Source of the DNA: Microbacterium fluvii
Lineage (GTDB): Bacteria; Actinomycetota; Actinomycetes; Actinomycetales; Microbacteriaceae
Direction: 5' to 3'
Assembly: GCF_025515205.1 (NCBI RefSeq)
Contig: NZ_JAOPFX010000001.1
Coordinates: forward strand, 1,364,001-1,428,000
DNA length: 64,000 nucleotides
A program made the translations under genes and the position numbers. Under the pieces are notes generated by a model. The model was given only the letters and a program-made list of their open reading frames with translations. It searched no databases and was not told the DNA's origin. Within the stretch, counting starts at the first letter, position 1. Each line of letters starts with the position of its first letter. Positions 16,040 through 23,872 of this stretch are shown here, in pieces.

Positions 16040-17242
16040 ATGTCCGATCTTCCCGGCGCGTGGCGCCGCACGGCCGCAGGCGCGGGCCTGCTCGATGGCG
16101 ACGGTCGATCCCATCCCACCATCTTCGCCGAGATGTCGGCCCTCGCGGCGCAGACCGGCGCCCTCAATCTGGGCCAGGGCTTCCCCGACGAGGACGGGCC
16201 GGCCGTCGTGCTCGAGGCGGCAAGGACCGCGATCGCCGACGGTGCCAATCAATACCCGCCAGGGCGCGGCGACGCCGTGCTGCTCGAGGCGATCGCCGCG
16301 CACCAGCGGCGCTTCTACGACCTCGCGCCCGACCCTGGCCGGGAGGTGCTCGTGACGGCCGGCGCGACCGAGGCACTGGCCGCCACGCTGCTGGCGCTCA
16401 TCGACGGCCCAGACGACGAGGTCGTGGTCTTCGAGCCCTTCTACGATGCCTACGCCGCGATCGTCGCGCTCGCGGGCGCCCGCCTCGTCACGGTGGCGCT
16501 CCGCTGGCCGGACTTCCAGCCCGACCTCGAGCGCCTGCGCGACGCCGTCACCGATCGCACGAGGATCATCCTCGTCAACGACCCGCACAACCCCACCGGT
16601 GCCGTGTTCGCCCCAGAGGTGCGCAGCGAGATCGTCCGGCTGGCCGAACGCCACGACGCGATCATCGTCACCGACGAGGTCTACGAGCACCTCGTCTTCG
16701 ACGGACCGCACGTGCCGATCGCCACTCACGACGGCGCGGCCGAACGCACCCTCACCATCTCGTCGGCGGGAAAGACCTTCTCGACGACCGGCTGGAAGAT
16801 CGGGTGGGTGACCGGCCCCTCCGCGCTGATCGACGCTGTGCTCACCGTCAAGCAGTTCCTCACCTACGTCAACGGCTCGCCGTTCCAGCCGGCCATCGCC
16901 GCGGGGCTCGCTCTTCCCGACGCGTTCTTCACGGGCATCGCGCAGACCCTCGCCGCCAAACGCGATCTGCTCGTTGCCGGACTGCGCGCCGCCGGTCTGC
17001 CTGTCTCGATCGCGGGCGGCGGCTACTTCACCGTCGCGGACGCCGCAGGGTGCGGCGCGACGGATGCTGCGGCTTTCTGCCGCGCGCTCCCCCGACGCGC
17101 CGGTGTCGTCGCGATCCCCCTCACGGCCTTCGTGACGCCCGCGCACCGCGGCGACTACGCGACGCTCGTGCGCTTCGCCGCGTGCAAGAAGCACGACGTG
17201 CTGGCGGAGGCGTCACGTCGGCTGGCGGCGCTGGGCGCCTGA
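16040..17242 (+). CDS. PLP-dependent aminotransferase, class I/II
   Basis: 400 residues, fold-type I aminotransferase. Landmarks: LNLGQGFPD (42-50), NQYPPGRGD (70-78), VLVTAGATEAL (103-113), NDPHNPTG (180-187), TDEVYEHLVF (211-220) and the PLP lysine Lys245 in SSAGKTFSTTGWKIGW. It most resembles the branch holding kynurenine/methionine aminotransferases and actinobacterial N-succinyldiaminopimelate aminotransferase-like proteins. A dedicated dapC lies at the right end of the window, so this one probably serves another amino acid. ATG 16040 chosen over further upstream codons because of the -10 hexamer at 16027. The stop is 1 nt from the stop of the convergent nitrilase gene. Confidence 0.88.
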   Translation: MSDLPGAWRRTAAGAGLLDGDGRSHPTIFAEMSALAAQTGALNLGQGFPDEDGPAVVLEAARTAIADGANQYPPGRGDAVLLEAIAAHQRRFYDLAPDPGREVLVTAGATEALAATLLALIDGPDDEVVVFEPFYDAYAAIVALAGARLVTVALRWPDFQPDLERLRDAVTDRTRIILVNDPHNPTGAVFAPEVRSEIVRLAERHDAIIVTDEVYEHLVFDGPHVPIATHDGAAERTLTISSAGKTFSTTGWKIGWVTGPSALIDAVLTVKQFLTYVNGSPFQPAIAAGLALPDAFFTGIAQTLAAKRDLLVAGLRAAGLPVSIAGGGYFTVADAAGCGATDAAAFCRALPRRAGVVAIPLTAFVTPAHRGDYATLVRFAACKKHDVLAEASRRLAALGA

Positions 17243-17243
17243 C

Positions 17244-18062
17244 TCACCCGGCAGCGCGCGGCACCACGTCATAGCGACGCAGCTGCAGTGCGGGGTTGAC
17301 GCGCCGCACGTCCTCGACGACGGCGCGATCGACCTGCCCCACCGCCACTTCCGTGCCGGTGCCCGCGCCCGCCACCTGCACACCGCGCGGATCGATGATC
17401 GCCGACAGCCCCACCCCCAGCGGCGGCGGGTGGTCGGCCGCTGCCACGTAGACCGTGTTCTCGATGGCCCTCGCCTGCAGCAGGGTGCGCCAATGCTGCT
17501 CCTTGAGCGGGCCGCGCACCCACTCTGCCGGAACGAGCAGCACGTCGGCCCCTGCGTCGGCCAGCACGCGGGCCGACTCCGGAAAGCGCAGGTCGTAACA
17601 GGTCATGAGCCCGAAGCGCAGTCCCTCCACGACGAAGGTCTGCGGGGCTTCGAGTGTGCCGGGCTCCACCCAGTCCGACTCTCGCTGGCCGAATGCGTCG
17701 TACAGGTGCTGCTTGCGGTACACAGCGACCACACCCGAGGCGTCCACCGCGACGGCCGCGTTTCTGACGCGGCCGTCCGAGCCGCTTTCGAGAAGTCCCG
17801 CCACCACGTGCACGCCATGGTGCTCGGCCATGCGCTGCAGAGCCGCCGAGAAGGGGCCGGACACGGGCTCGGCGTTCGCGGCCAGTGACGCGTCGAAAGG
17901 ATCGACGAAGTAGCTCGCATATTCCGGCAGCAGCACGAGACGAGCGCCGCGCGCGGCCGCTGCCGCGACGAGCGCATCGATCGCGGCGAGATTCGCGGCG
18001 CGATCCGCGATCGGCGCGAACTGCGCGACCGCGAGGTTCAGCGCATCGCCCGCGCGGCTCAC
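17244..18062 (-). CDS. Carbon-nitrogen hydrolase (nitrilase family)
   Basis: 272 residues from GTG 18062, which overlaps the upstream stop (GTGA); the frame runs on upstream but only as a shadow. The catalytic Glu-Lys-Cys set is visible: Glu in LLPEYASYF (about 46), Lys in YRKQHLYDAFG (about 110), Cys in LMTCYDLRFPE (about 147). Family members cleave amide bonds, for example omega-amidase or deaminated glutathione amidase. The short length and the FGQRESDWVEPG region fit the Nit1/Nit2-like group. Second gene of a two-gene unit with a DUF6328 membrane protein. Confidence 0.87.
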   Translation of the reverse strand: MSRAGDALNLAVAQFAPIADRAANLAAIDALVAAAAARGARLVLLPEYASYFVDPFDASLAANAEPVSGPFSAALQRMAEHHGVHVVAGLLESGSDGRVRNAAVAVDASGVVAVYRKQHLYDAFGQRESDWVEPGTLEAPQTFVVEGLRFGLMTCYDLRFPESARVLADAGADVLLVPAEWVRGPLKEQHWRTLLQARAIENTVYVAAADHPPPLGVGLSAIIDPRGVQVAGAGTGTEVAVGQVDRAVVEDVRRVNPALQLRRYDVVPRAAG

Positions 18063-18574
18063 AGCGGCCTCCCGGTTGAATGGCGCGCGCGAACGACGAC
18101 AGGTGCGGCGATCCACAGCAGCACGATGACAGCCGACAGCGCGATCACGATGATCCACGCCGCGCCCGCATCGAGCACGACGTCGAAGACGAAGGCGACG
18201 ACGCCGACGACCAGAAGCGCGACCGTCACCAGCACCGTGACGAGAGCGGCGTGCCCGTAGGCGACGACCTGGGGCTTCGCGCGGCGGCGGAACAGCATCC
18301 GATGGAGCGCGACAGGGGCCAGCGCCAGGATCGAACTGAGTGCGGCGAGCACCACCAGCACGAGGTACAGCGTCGACTGCGACGCATCGAGGTCGCCGAA
18401 CGCGGGCTGGAAAGCGAGGGCGAGCAGGAAGCCCGTGAGGATCTGACTTCCCGTCTGCAGCACGCGCAGCTCCTGCAGCACGTCGTTCCAGTTGCGGTCG
18501 GCACGTTCGGCCGGAGACTCGTCGCGGCCGTCCCGCAGGTCATCGCCGTTGTCGGCGTCGCGAACCGGGGGCAT
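18059..18574 (-). CDS. DUF6328 family membrane protein
   Basis: 171 residues from ATG 18574; an in-frame TTG 12 codons upstream is a less likely start. The N-terminal charged stretch leads into NWNDVLQELRVLQTGSQILT, the hallmark region of DUF6328, followed by four membrane helices: about 55-72 (QILTGFLLALAFQPAF region), 80-100, 125-147 and 149-168, with HRMLFRRRAKP as the cytoplasmic loop. Function unknown. Co-translated with the nitrilase-family gene. Confidence 0.8.
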   Translation of the reverse strand: MPPVRDADNGDDLRDGRDESPAERADRNWNDVLQELRVLQTGSQILTGFLLALAFQPAFGDLDASQSTLYLVLVVLAALSSILALAPVALHRMLFRRRAKPQVVAYGHAALVTVLVTVALLVVGVVAFVFDVVLDAGAAWIIVIALSAVIVLLWIAAPVVVRARHSTGRPL

Positions 18575-18661
18575 GCAGTCATCTTCGCCGTGCGGCGGCG
18601 GTGACGGCAACCGCGACGGCGGAGAGCCGACGCCGTGGTGCGACCCGCTTCGAATCCGTGC

Positions 18662-18667
18662 TAGGCT
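18662..18667 (+). promoter_or_regulatory. -10 element (TAGGCT) of the tRNA-fMet promoter
   Basis: TAGGCT ends 12 nt before the mature tRNA 5' end, giving a short precursor leader. A weak -35-like TGCGAC is at 18639-18644. Confidence 0.45.
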
Positions 18668-18679
18668 CTTTACTTGTGC

Positions 18680-18753
18680 CGCGGGGTGGAGCAGCTCGGT
18701 AGCTCGCTGGGCTCATAACCCAGAGGTCGCAGGTTCAAATCCTGTCCCCGCAA
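18680..18753 (+). tRNA. Initiator tRNA-fMet (anticodon CAT)
   Basis: A 74-nt cloverleaf without encoded CCA. The acceptor strands CGCGGGG and CCCCGCA pair except for position 1 (C) against 72 (A), the mismatch that marks initiator tRNAs. The anticodon stem holds the three G:C pairs (GGG in CTGGGCTCATAACCCAG) also typical of initiators, and the T-loop is TTCAAAT. Anticodon CAT. Single copy in the window, followed 5 nt later by a strong terminator. Confidence 0.97.
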
Positions 18754-18758
18754 CAAAT

Positions 18759-18791
18759 GAAGGCCCCGGAAGCATCGCTTCCGGGGCCTTC
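18759..18791 (+). terminator. Terminator hairpin after tRNA-fMet
   Basis: Perfect 15-bp stem (GAAGGCCCCGGAAGC and its complement) with a 3-nt loop. It stands between the tRNA and the convergent MarR gene and may serve both. Confidence 0.85.
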
Positions 18792-18830
18792 GCCTTCGCC
18801 GGAATGTGCCCGCACAGGGCGCTCGTCCCC

Positions 18831-19304
18831 TCAGACGTCGGGGTCCATGGCGGTTCCCATTTCGCTCAGGAACCGGGCGATCACGTCGAGCTCCTGCTCG
18901 TCGTACTGCATCACGACGCCGCGCATCGCCCCGAGGCGTGCGCCGAAATGCCGATAGAAGGCTGTGCGCGCTTCGTCGGTGAGCACGACGATGCGCGCGC
19001 GACGATCGAGCGGATGCGGCTGCCTGCGCAGGTGGCCCGAAGCGGTGAGCCGATCGAGCAGCTTCGTCGTCGAGGCGGTCGAGATGCGCAGGTGTTTGGC
19101 GACCTCGTGCGGGCTGACTGCTCTTCCCTGCTGCTCGCGCATGATCATGAGACGGAGAGCGGCGACGTCGGTCGCATTCATGTCCATGTCGCCCTTCATG
19201 CCGCTGTGCATGCGCTCCATCGCGTCGCTGAAGGCGCGCACGCCCGCGAGCACGTCCATCGCGGACTGCTCCTGCGGTGTGGCGGGAACCCATCTGTCTG
19301 ACAC
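18831..19304 (-). CDS. MarR-family regulator, CrtR-like by position
   Basis: 157 residues. Winged helix-turn-helix at about 45-110: SPHEVAKHLRISTASTTKLLDR is the recognition region (64-85), and LDRRARIVVLTD (99-110) is the wing. The longer open frame upstream is a shadow of idi; GTG 19304 is preceded by AGGAGG at 10 nt. It is divergent from the idi-crt operon. In Corynebacterium glutamicum a MarR-type repressor, CrtR, occupies the same position and controls carotenoid genes in response to isoprenoid pyrophosphates, so this protein probably represses the operon and possibly itself. That role is inferred from position and family only. Confidence 0.85.
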   Translation of the reverse strand: MSDRWVPATPQEQSAMDVLAGVRAFSDAMERMHSGMKGDMDMNATDVAALRLMIMREQQGRAVSPHEVAKHLRISTASTTKLLDRLTASGHLRRQPHPLDRRARIVVLTDEARTAFYRHFGARLGAMRGVVMQYDEQELDVIARFLSEMGTAMDPDV

Positions 19305-19349
19305 GTAGACACTTCCTCCTCTCATGCGTAGCATCGATCGCAGGGATTC

Positions 19350-19364
19350 GCTAGACAAACTAGC
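19350..19364. promoter_or_regulatory. Candidate operator for the MarR/CrtR-like regulator
   Basis: Inverted repeat GCTAG-ACAAA-CTAGC lies between the divergent starts (19304 and 19380), 15 nt before the idi ATG. MarR dimers usually bind short palindromes of this kind over promoters. Confidence 0.5.
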
Positions 19365-19379
19365 AATTGAGGGGACTCG

Positions 19380-19940
19380 ATGAGCGAAACGCTGACCGAC
19401 ACCGAACTCGTCGTACTCGTCGACGACGAGGGCCGCGAGATCGGCACTGCGCCCAAGTCCACTGTCCACGGTAGCGACACCGCGCTGCATCTGGCTTTCT
19501 CCTGTCATGTGCGCAACGAGGCGGGCGAGGTGCTGGTCACCAGGCGTGCGCTCGAGAAGGCGACATGGCCAGGGGTGTGGACCAACGCGTTCTGCGGTCA
19601 CCCGCGGCCGGCGGAGCCGGTGATCCACGCCGTGCACCGCCGCGCAGAGCAGGAACTGGGTCTGACGCTCGACAGAGTGGAGGTCGCACTCCCCCTCTTC
19701 CGCTACCGCGCCGTAGACGCCGCGGGCATGGTCGAGCACGAGATCTGCCCCGTGTACATCGCCACGACGTCGCAGACGCCGTCGCCCGATCCGCGTGAGG
19801 TCGCGGAGGTGCGCTGGGTGGCTCCGCAGGATCTCGCCGATGCGCTCGAGGCCACGCCATGGGCGTTCAGCCCGTGGCTCGTGCTGCAGGCCCAGCAGCT
19901 GCACCTGTTCGGCCCGACCGGCACCACTGCGCGTTCATGA
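19380..19940 (+). CDS. idi: Isopentenyl-diphosphate delta-isomerase (type I)
   Basis: 186 residues; Nudix-fold isomerase interconverting IPP and DMAPP, the entry step for carotenoid precursors. Active-site Cys72 in TNAFCGHPRP, metal and catalytic Glu residues in RRAEQELG (88-95) and VEHEICPVY (118-126), His30 and His37 near the N-terminus. ATG preceded by GAGGGG about 5 nt upstream. First gene of the carotenoid operon; its stop overlaps crtB by ATGA. Confidence 0.95.
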   Translation: MSETLTDTELVVLVDDEGREIGTAPKSTVHGSDTALHLAFSCHVRNEAGEVLVTRRALEKATWPGVWTNAFCGHPRPAEPVIHAVHRRAEQELGLTLDRVEVALPLFRYRAVDAAGMVEHEICPVYIATTSQTPSPDPREVAEVRWVAPQDLADALEATPWAFSPWLVLQAQQLHLFGPTGTTARS

Positions 19941-20797
19941 CCGCCGCACGAGAGCCGCTCGCCCAGTTCGACCGCGCTGCGCAGCACGCCGCCGCCGTCG
20001 TCATCGGCGAGTACTCGACCTCATTCGCCCTGGCCTGCCGGCTGCTCGGTCGGCGCGTGCGGGTCGACATCCGCTCGATCTACGCACTCGTCAGGGTCGC
20101 CGACGAGATCGTCGACGGTTCGGCGGCCGGGGCGGGCCTCGCGCCGGCCGCCCAGCGGGAGGTGCTCGACGAGCTGGAGGCCGAGACACTGTCCGCCGTC
20201 TCGAGCGGCTTCAGCGGCAACCTCATCGTGCACGCGTTCGCCCGCACGGCGCGCACGTGCGACATCGGGCCGGAGCTCATCATGCCGTTCTTCCGCGCGA
20301 TGCGCACCGACCTCGATGTCTCAGTGCACGACCGCACCTCGCACGACGACTACGTGTACGGCTCGGCCGAGGTGGTCGGACTCATGTGCCTGAAGGCGTT
20401 CCGCAACGCCGGAAGGGCGCAGCCCGCCCCGCCCGATGCTCTGCTCGAAGAGGGCGCGCGCCGGCTCGGCCGCGCCTTTCAAGACGTCAACTTCCTTCGC
20501 GACATCGCTCAGGATCGCGACCGACTCGGCCGCGACTATCTCGCCGTGGACTCGACTGACGGCCGCACGGCGGTGCTGGACCGCATCGACGCCGACCTCG
20601 CCGCGGCGTCGCTCGCCGTCGCCGAGCTCCCCGACGACTGCCGACGGGCGGTCACCGCCGCCCACGACCTGTTCGCCGAGCTGTCGCGCCGCCTGCGGGA
20701 GCGACCGGGCTCCGAGCGCGTGCGCGTGCCAGACGCGGTAAAGGCGGCGATCGTCGCCCGCGCCTGGCTGGGCTTCGCCCCGCGGAGGACGAGCTGA
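19937..20797 (+). CDS. crtB: Phytoene synthase
   Basis: 286 residues from the ATG overlapping the idi stop. It joins two GGPP molecules head-to-head to phytoene. The first Asp-rich motif is DEIVD (56-60); the second is in VNFLRDIAQDRDRLGRDYL near residues 184-202. SIYALVRVADEIVDGS (47-62) is the usual squalene/phytoene synthase signature. The next gene starts on the last base of its stop (TGATG). The GGPP synthase that should feed it is not in this operon. Confidence 0.94.
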   Translation: MTAAREPLAQFDRAAQHAAAVVIGEYSTSFALACRLLGRRVRVDIRSIYALVRVADEIVDGSAAGAGLAPAAQREVLDELEAETLSAVSSGFSGNLIVHAFARTARTCDIGPELIMPFFRAMRTDLDVSVHDRTSHDDYVYGSAEVVGLMCLKAFRNAGRAQPAPPDALLEEGARRLGRAFQDVNFLRDIAQDRDRLGRDYLAVDSTDGRTAVLDRIDADLAAASLAVAELPDDCRRAVTAAHDLFAELSRRLRERPGSERVRVPDAVKAAIVARAWLGFAPRRTS

Positions 20798-22353
20798 TGC
20801 GCGGCCCGCGCACGGCGGTCGTCGTGGGGGGCGGCATCGCCGGCCTCGCCAGCGCTGCGCTGCTCGCCCGCGACGGGTGGGACGTGACGCTCGTCGAGAA
20901 GCAGCCAGAGGTGGGTGGGCGCGCCGGGTCTTGGTCGGCCGGCGGCTACCGCTTCGACACCGGGCCGTCGTGGTACCTCATGCCGGAGGTGTTCGACCGC
21001 TTCTTCCGGCTGTGCGGAACGACGGCGGCCGCCGAGCTCGACCTCACGACGCTCGACCCCGGCTACCGCGTCTACGCCGAGGGGGAACCGACTCCGTTCG
21101 ACGTGCCCCGAGGCCGGGATGCGGCGGCAGCCCTCTTCGAGCAGCGCGAGCGGGGCGCAGGTGCCGCTCTGCACGACTACCTCGACTCGGCTGCCGAGGC
21201 CTACGCCCTCGCCGTCGACCGGTTCCTCTACGACCCGTATGCCGACACCGCGGGGCTGCGCGATCGCGAGCTCCTGCGGCGGCTGCCCGCCCTCGCCCCG
21301 CTGCTGACCCGATCGCTTCAGCGCCACGTCGCGTCTCGATTCCGGGATCCGCTTCTGCGCCAGATCCTCGGGTACCCGGCCGTGTTCCTGGGCGGATCAC
21401 CCTCGCGCGTGCCGGCGCTCTACCACCTCATGAGCCACCTCGATCTCGAGCAGGGCGTGCAGTACCCCCGCGGCGGCTTCGCAGAGGTCATCGCCGCCGT
21501 CGCGCGCCAAGCGCAGCTGCACGGCGTGCGCGTGCGCACGGGGGCCGAGGTCGAGAGCATCGCCGTGCGCGACGGGCGCGCCCGCGGCGTCGTGCTGACC
21601 GGAGGCGAGGCGATCGACGCCGACGTCGTCGTCTCGGCGGCCGATCTGCACCACACCGACACCACTCTGCTGCCCGCGGGGAGCCGTGACCGCTCCGAGC
21701 GCTGGTGGCGGCGACGCACCGCGGCACCCGGGGCGCTGCTGCTGCTCTTGGGTGTGCGCGGCGAGCTGCCGGAGCTCGCGCACCACACGCTGCTGTTCAC
21801 GCGGGATTGGCGGCGGAACTTCGACGACATCTTCGCGCAGCCCGGCAGGGTGCCCGACCCCGCCTCGATGTACGTCTGCCGCCCGAGCGCGAGCGACCCC
21901 GACGTCGCCCCGCCCGGTCACGAGAATCTCTTCGTGCTCGTCCCGATCCCCGCCGACTTCGGACTGGGTGCGGGCGGCGTCGACGGCGAGGGATCCGCGG
22001 CGGCCGAAGCGGCCGCCGACCGCGCGATCGCGCAGCTGGCGCAGTGGACCGCGGTCCCGGACCTCGCCGAGCGCATCGAGGTGCGCCGTGTCATCACTCC
22101 CACGGACCTCGCGAGCGACCTGCATGCGTGGCGCGGAAGTGCGCTGGGGCTCGCGCACACGCTGCGTCAGAGCGCCGTGATGCGCCCCCGCAACCGTGCA
22201 CGATCGGTCGACTGCCTCTTCTTCGCCGGCGGATCGGCGCTGCCGGGAATCGGACTGCCGATGTGCCTCATCTCGGCCGAGCTCGTCTCGACGCTGGTGC
22301 GCGCGGAGCTCGCGGGCGGACGCCCCGCCGCCCGCATGACAGCGGAGGCGTGA
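20797..22353 (+). CDS. crtI: Phytoene desaturase (CrtI type)
   Basis: 518 residues. An FAD-binding Rossmann motif is at the N-terminus (AVVVGGGIAGLASAALLARD, 7-26, then LVEKQPEVGGRAGSW), followed by GYRFDTGPSWYLMPEVFDRF. The C-terminal signature FFAGGSALPGIGLPMCLIS is near 470-488. It converts phytoene to lycopene in several desaturation steps, at the membrane. Third gene of the operon, with 3 nt between its stop and the next start. Confidence 0.94.
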   Translation: MRGPRTAVVVGGGIAGLASAALLARDGWDVTLVEKQPEVGGRAGSWSAGGYRFDTGPSWYLMPEVFDRFFRLCGTTAAAELDLTTLDPGYRVYAEGEPTPFDVPRGRDAAAALFEQRERGAGAALHDYLDSAAEAYALAVDRFLYDPYADTAGLRDRELLRRLPALAPLLTRSLQRHVASRFRDPLLRQILGYPAVFLGGSPSRVPALYHLMSHLDLEQGVQYPRGGFAEVIAAVARQAQLHGVRVRTGAEVESIAVRDGRARGVVLTGGEAIDADVVVSAADLHHTDTTLLPAGSRDRSERWWRRRTAAPGALLLLLGVRGELPELAHHTLLFTRDWRRNFDDIFAQPGRVPDPASMYVCRPSASDPDVAPPGHENLFVLVPIPADFGLGAGGVDGEGSAAAEAAADRAIAQLAQWTAVPDLAERIEVRRVITPTDLASDLHAWRGSALGLAHTLRQSAVMRPRNRARSVDCLFFAGGSALPGIGLPMCLISAELVSTLVRAELAGGRPAARMTAEA

Positions 22354-22356
22354 GGC

Positions 22357-22689
22357 GTGCCGGGGACCTATCTGCTGGCCCTGCTGCTGTCAGCGGCCGG
22401 CGTCGCCCTGCTCGACGTGCGCCATCGGCTCGCCGCACGGCGCTCCCCCTGGCGCGCCGCCGTCGCCGTGGCGGCGGGCAGCACCGTGCTGCTCGCGGCG
22501 GATGCGGTCGCCATCTCCCGCGGGATCTTCGTGCGCGGCGACTCGGCGATGCTGATCGGCATCGACCTCGCGCCGCACCTGCCCCTCGAGGAGCCGCTCT
22601 TCGTCGCCTTCCTCTCCTATCTCGCTCTCGTGGTCTGGTGCGCGCTGGACCGCGTGCTGTCGGAGCGCGCCGCCGGGGAGAAGTCGTGA
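22357..22689 (+). CDS. Lycopene cyclase subunit, CrtYe/CrtYc type
   Basis: 110 residues, three membrane helices, with the heterodimeric cyclase motif LPLEEPLFVAFLSYL (about 75-89). In C50 carotenoid pathways two such small proteins form one cyclase that acts on the elongated lycopene. GTG start with GGAGG 8 nt upstream; the stop overlaps the next gene by GTGA. The partner choice (epsilon, beta or gamma ring) cannot be read from the sequence. Confidence 0.85.
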   Translation: MPGTYLLALLLSAAGVALLDVRHRLAARRSPWRAAVAVAAGSTVLLAADAVAISRGIFVRGDSAMLIGIDLAPHLPLEEPLFVAFLSYLALVVWCALDRVLSERAAGEKS

Positions 22690-22988
22690 CCTACGCCGTG
22701 CTCTCCGCCGTACTGCTGCTCGTGGCCGCCGCTGTCGCCGCCGCCAGCGCCCGGCGCCCCCGGTTCGCCCACCGCATGGCCTGCTCGGCGGCCGCGGCGG
22801 CGGTCCTGTGCATCCTGACCGCCGTCTTCGACAACCTGATGATCGCCGCCGACCTCTACCGCTACCCGGCCGAGCACCTGAGCGGCTGGCGCATCGGACT
22901 GGCGCCTCTCGAAGACTTCGCCTACCCGATCTGCGTCGCCTTCCTCGTGCCGTCGGTCTGGGTGCTCACCGAGCGCAGGGCCGCATGA
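22686..22988 (+). CDS. Lycopene cyclase subunit, CrtYf/CrtYd type
   Basis: 100 residues, GTG start inside the preceding stop. Three hydrophobic helices, with the paired cyclase motif LAPLEDFAYPICVAFLVPS near residues 77-95, equivalent to the PLEE/PLED region of the first subunit. It would form the heterodimeric carotenoid cyclase with the 22357 product. Stop overlaps the elongase start by ATGA. Confidence 0.85.
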   Translation: MTYAVLSAVLLLVAAAVAAASARRPRFAHRMACSAAAAAVLCILTAVFDNLMIAADLYRYPAEHLSGWRIGLAPLEDFAYPICVAFLVPSVWVLTERRAA

Positions 22989-23872
22989 CGGCGGGGAGAG
23001 CGTCGTCGAGGGGGATGCTGAAGCAGCTCCTCGTCGCCTCGCGGCCGGTGAGCTGGGTCAACACCGCCTATCCGTTCGCCGCGGCGTACCTCGTGACCAC
23101 CGGCGGGATCGACGCGACGTGGGTCGTGGGCACCGTCTTCTTCCTCGTGCCGTACAACCTCGCGATGTACGGCATCAACGACGTGTTCGACTACGAGTCC
23201 GACCTGCGCAATCCGCGCAAGGGGGGCGCGCACGGCGCCGTGCTCGATCCGCGCGCACACCGGGTCACCCTGTGGGCGGCGGCACTGAGCTGCCTGCCGT
23301 TCGTCGTGTACCTCGGGGTGGTGGGCTCGCCCGCGTCGTGGGTCGTGCTCGCGCTGAGCCTGTTCTTCGTCGTGGAGTACTCGGCTCCGCCGTGGCGGCT
23401 GAAAGAGGTGCCCATCGCCGACTCGGCGACCAGCAGCATCCACTTCTTCTCCCCTGCCGTCTACGCTCTCGTGCTCGCCGGAGCGACCTGGACGCCGGGG
23501 CTCGTCGCCCTCATCTGCGCCTTCGCACTGTGGGGCGTCGCCTCGCACGCCCTCGGCGCGGTACAGGACATCGTCGCCGATCGCGAAGCGCGCATCTCGT
23601 CCATCGCGACCGCGCGAGGCGCGCGGTGGACGGTGCGTTTCGCGATCGCGTGCTATGCGGCGGCCGCCGTGCTGGTGCTCGCCACGGCATGGCCGGGTCC
23701 GCTCGCCGCGGTCGTGGCCGTGATGTACATCGTCAACGCCTGGGCCTACCGCAACGTGGCAGACCACCAGGCGACGGCGGTGACCGCCGCCTGGCGCAGG
23801 TTCCTGTGGCTCAACCAGATCGCGGGCGCCGCGGTGACGGTGCTGCTGATCTGGTACGTCGCGATCGGGTGA
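22985..23872 (+). CDS. crtEb: Lycopene elongase, UbiA-type prenyltransferase (CrtEb-like)
   Basis: 295 residues, about eight membrane helices. The prenyl-diphosphate-binding motif is NDVFDYESD (65-73) followed by RNPRKGG. The second Asp motif is in GAVQDIVADREARISSIAT (about 194-212). With two small cyclases and idi/crtB/crtI beside it, the expected reaction is addition of C5 units to lycopene, giving a C50 carotenoid such as a decaprenoxanthin- or sarcinaxanthin-like pigment. Last gene of the operon; its stop directly abuts the stop of the convergent UPF0182 gene. Confidence 0.88.
   Translation: MTAGRASSRGMLKQLLVASRPVSWVNTAYPFAAAYLVTTGGIDATWVVGTVFFLVPYNLAMYGINDVFDYESDLRNPRKGGAHGAVLDPRAHRVTLWAAALSCLPFVVYLGVVGSPASWVVLALSLFFVVEYSAPPWRLKEVPIADSATSSIHFFSPAVYALVLAGATWTPGLVALICAFALWGVASHALGAVQDIVADREARISSIATARGARWTVRFAIACYAAAAVLVLATAWPGPLAAVVAVMYIVNAWAYRNVADHQATAVTAAWRRFLWLNQIAGAAVTVLLIWYVAIG

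Noticed and set aside
16040..17242. Possible second dapC
   Set aside because: The aminotransferase is class I/II but resembles the kynurenine/methionine branch, and the clear dapC is at 63067; I left the substrate open.
18680..18753. tRNA as an integration site
   Set aside because: tRNA genes are frequent attachment sites, but there is no integrase nearby and no repeat of the tRNA 3' end that I could find in the flanks.
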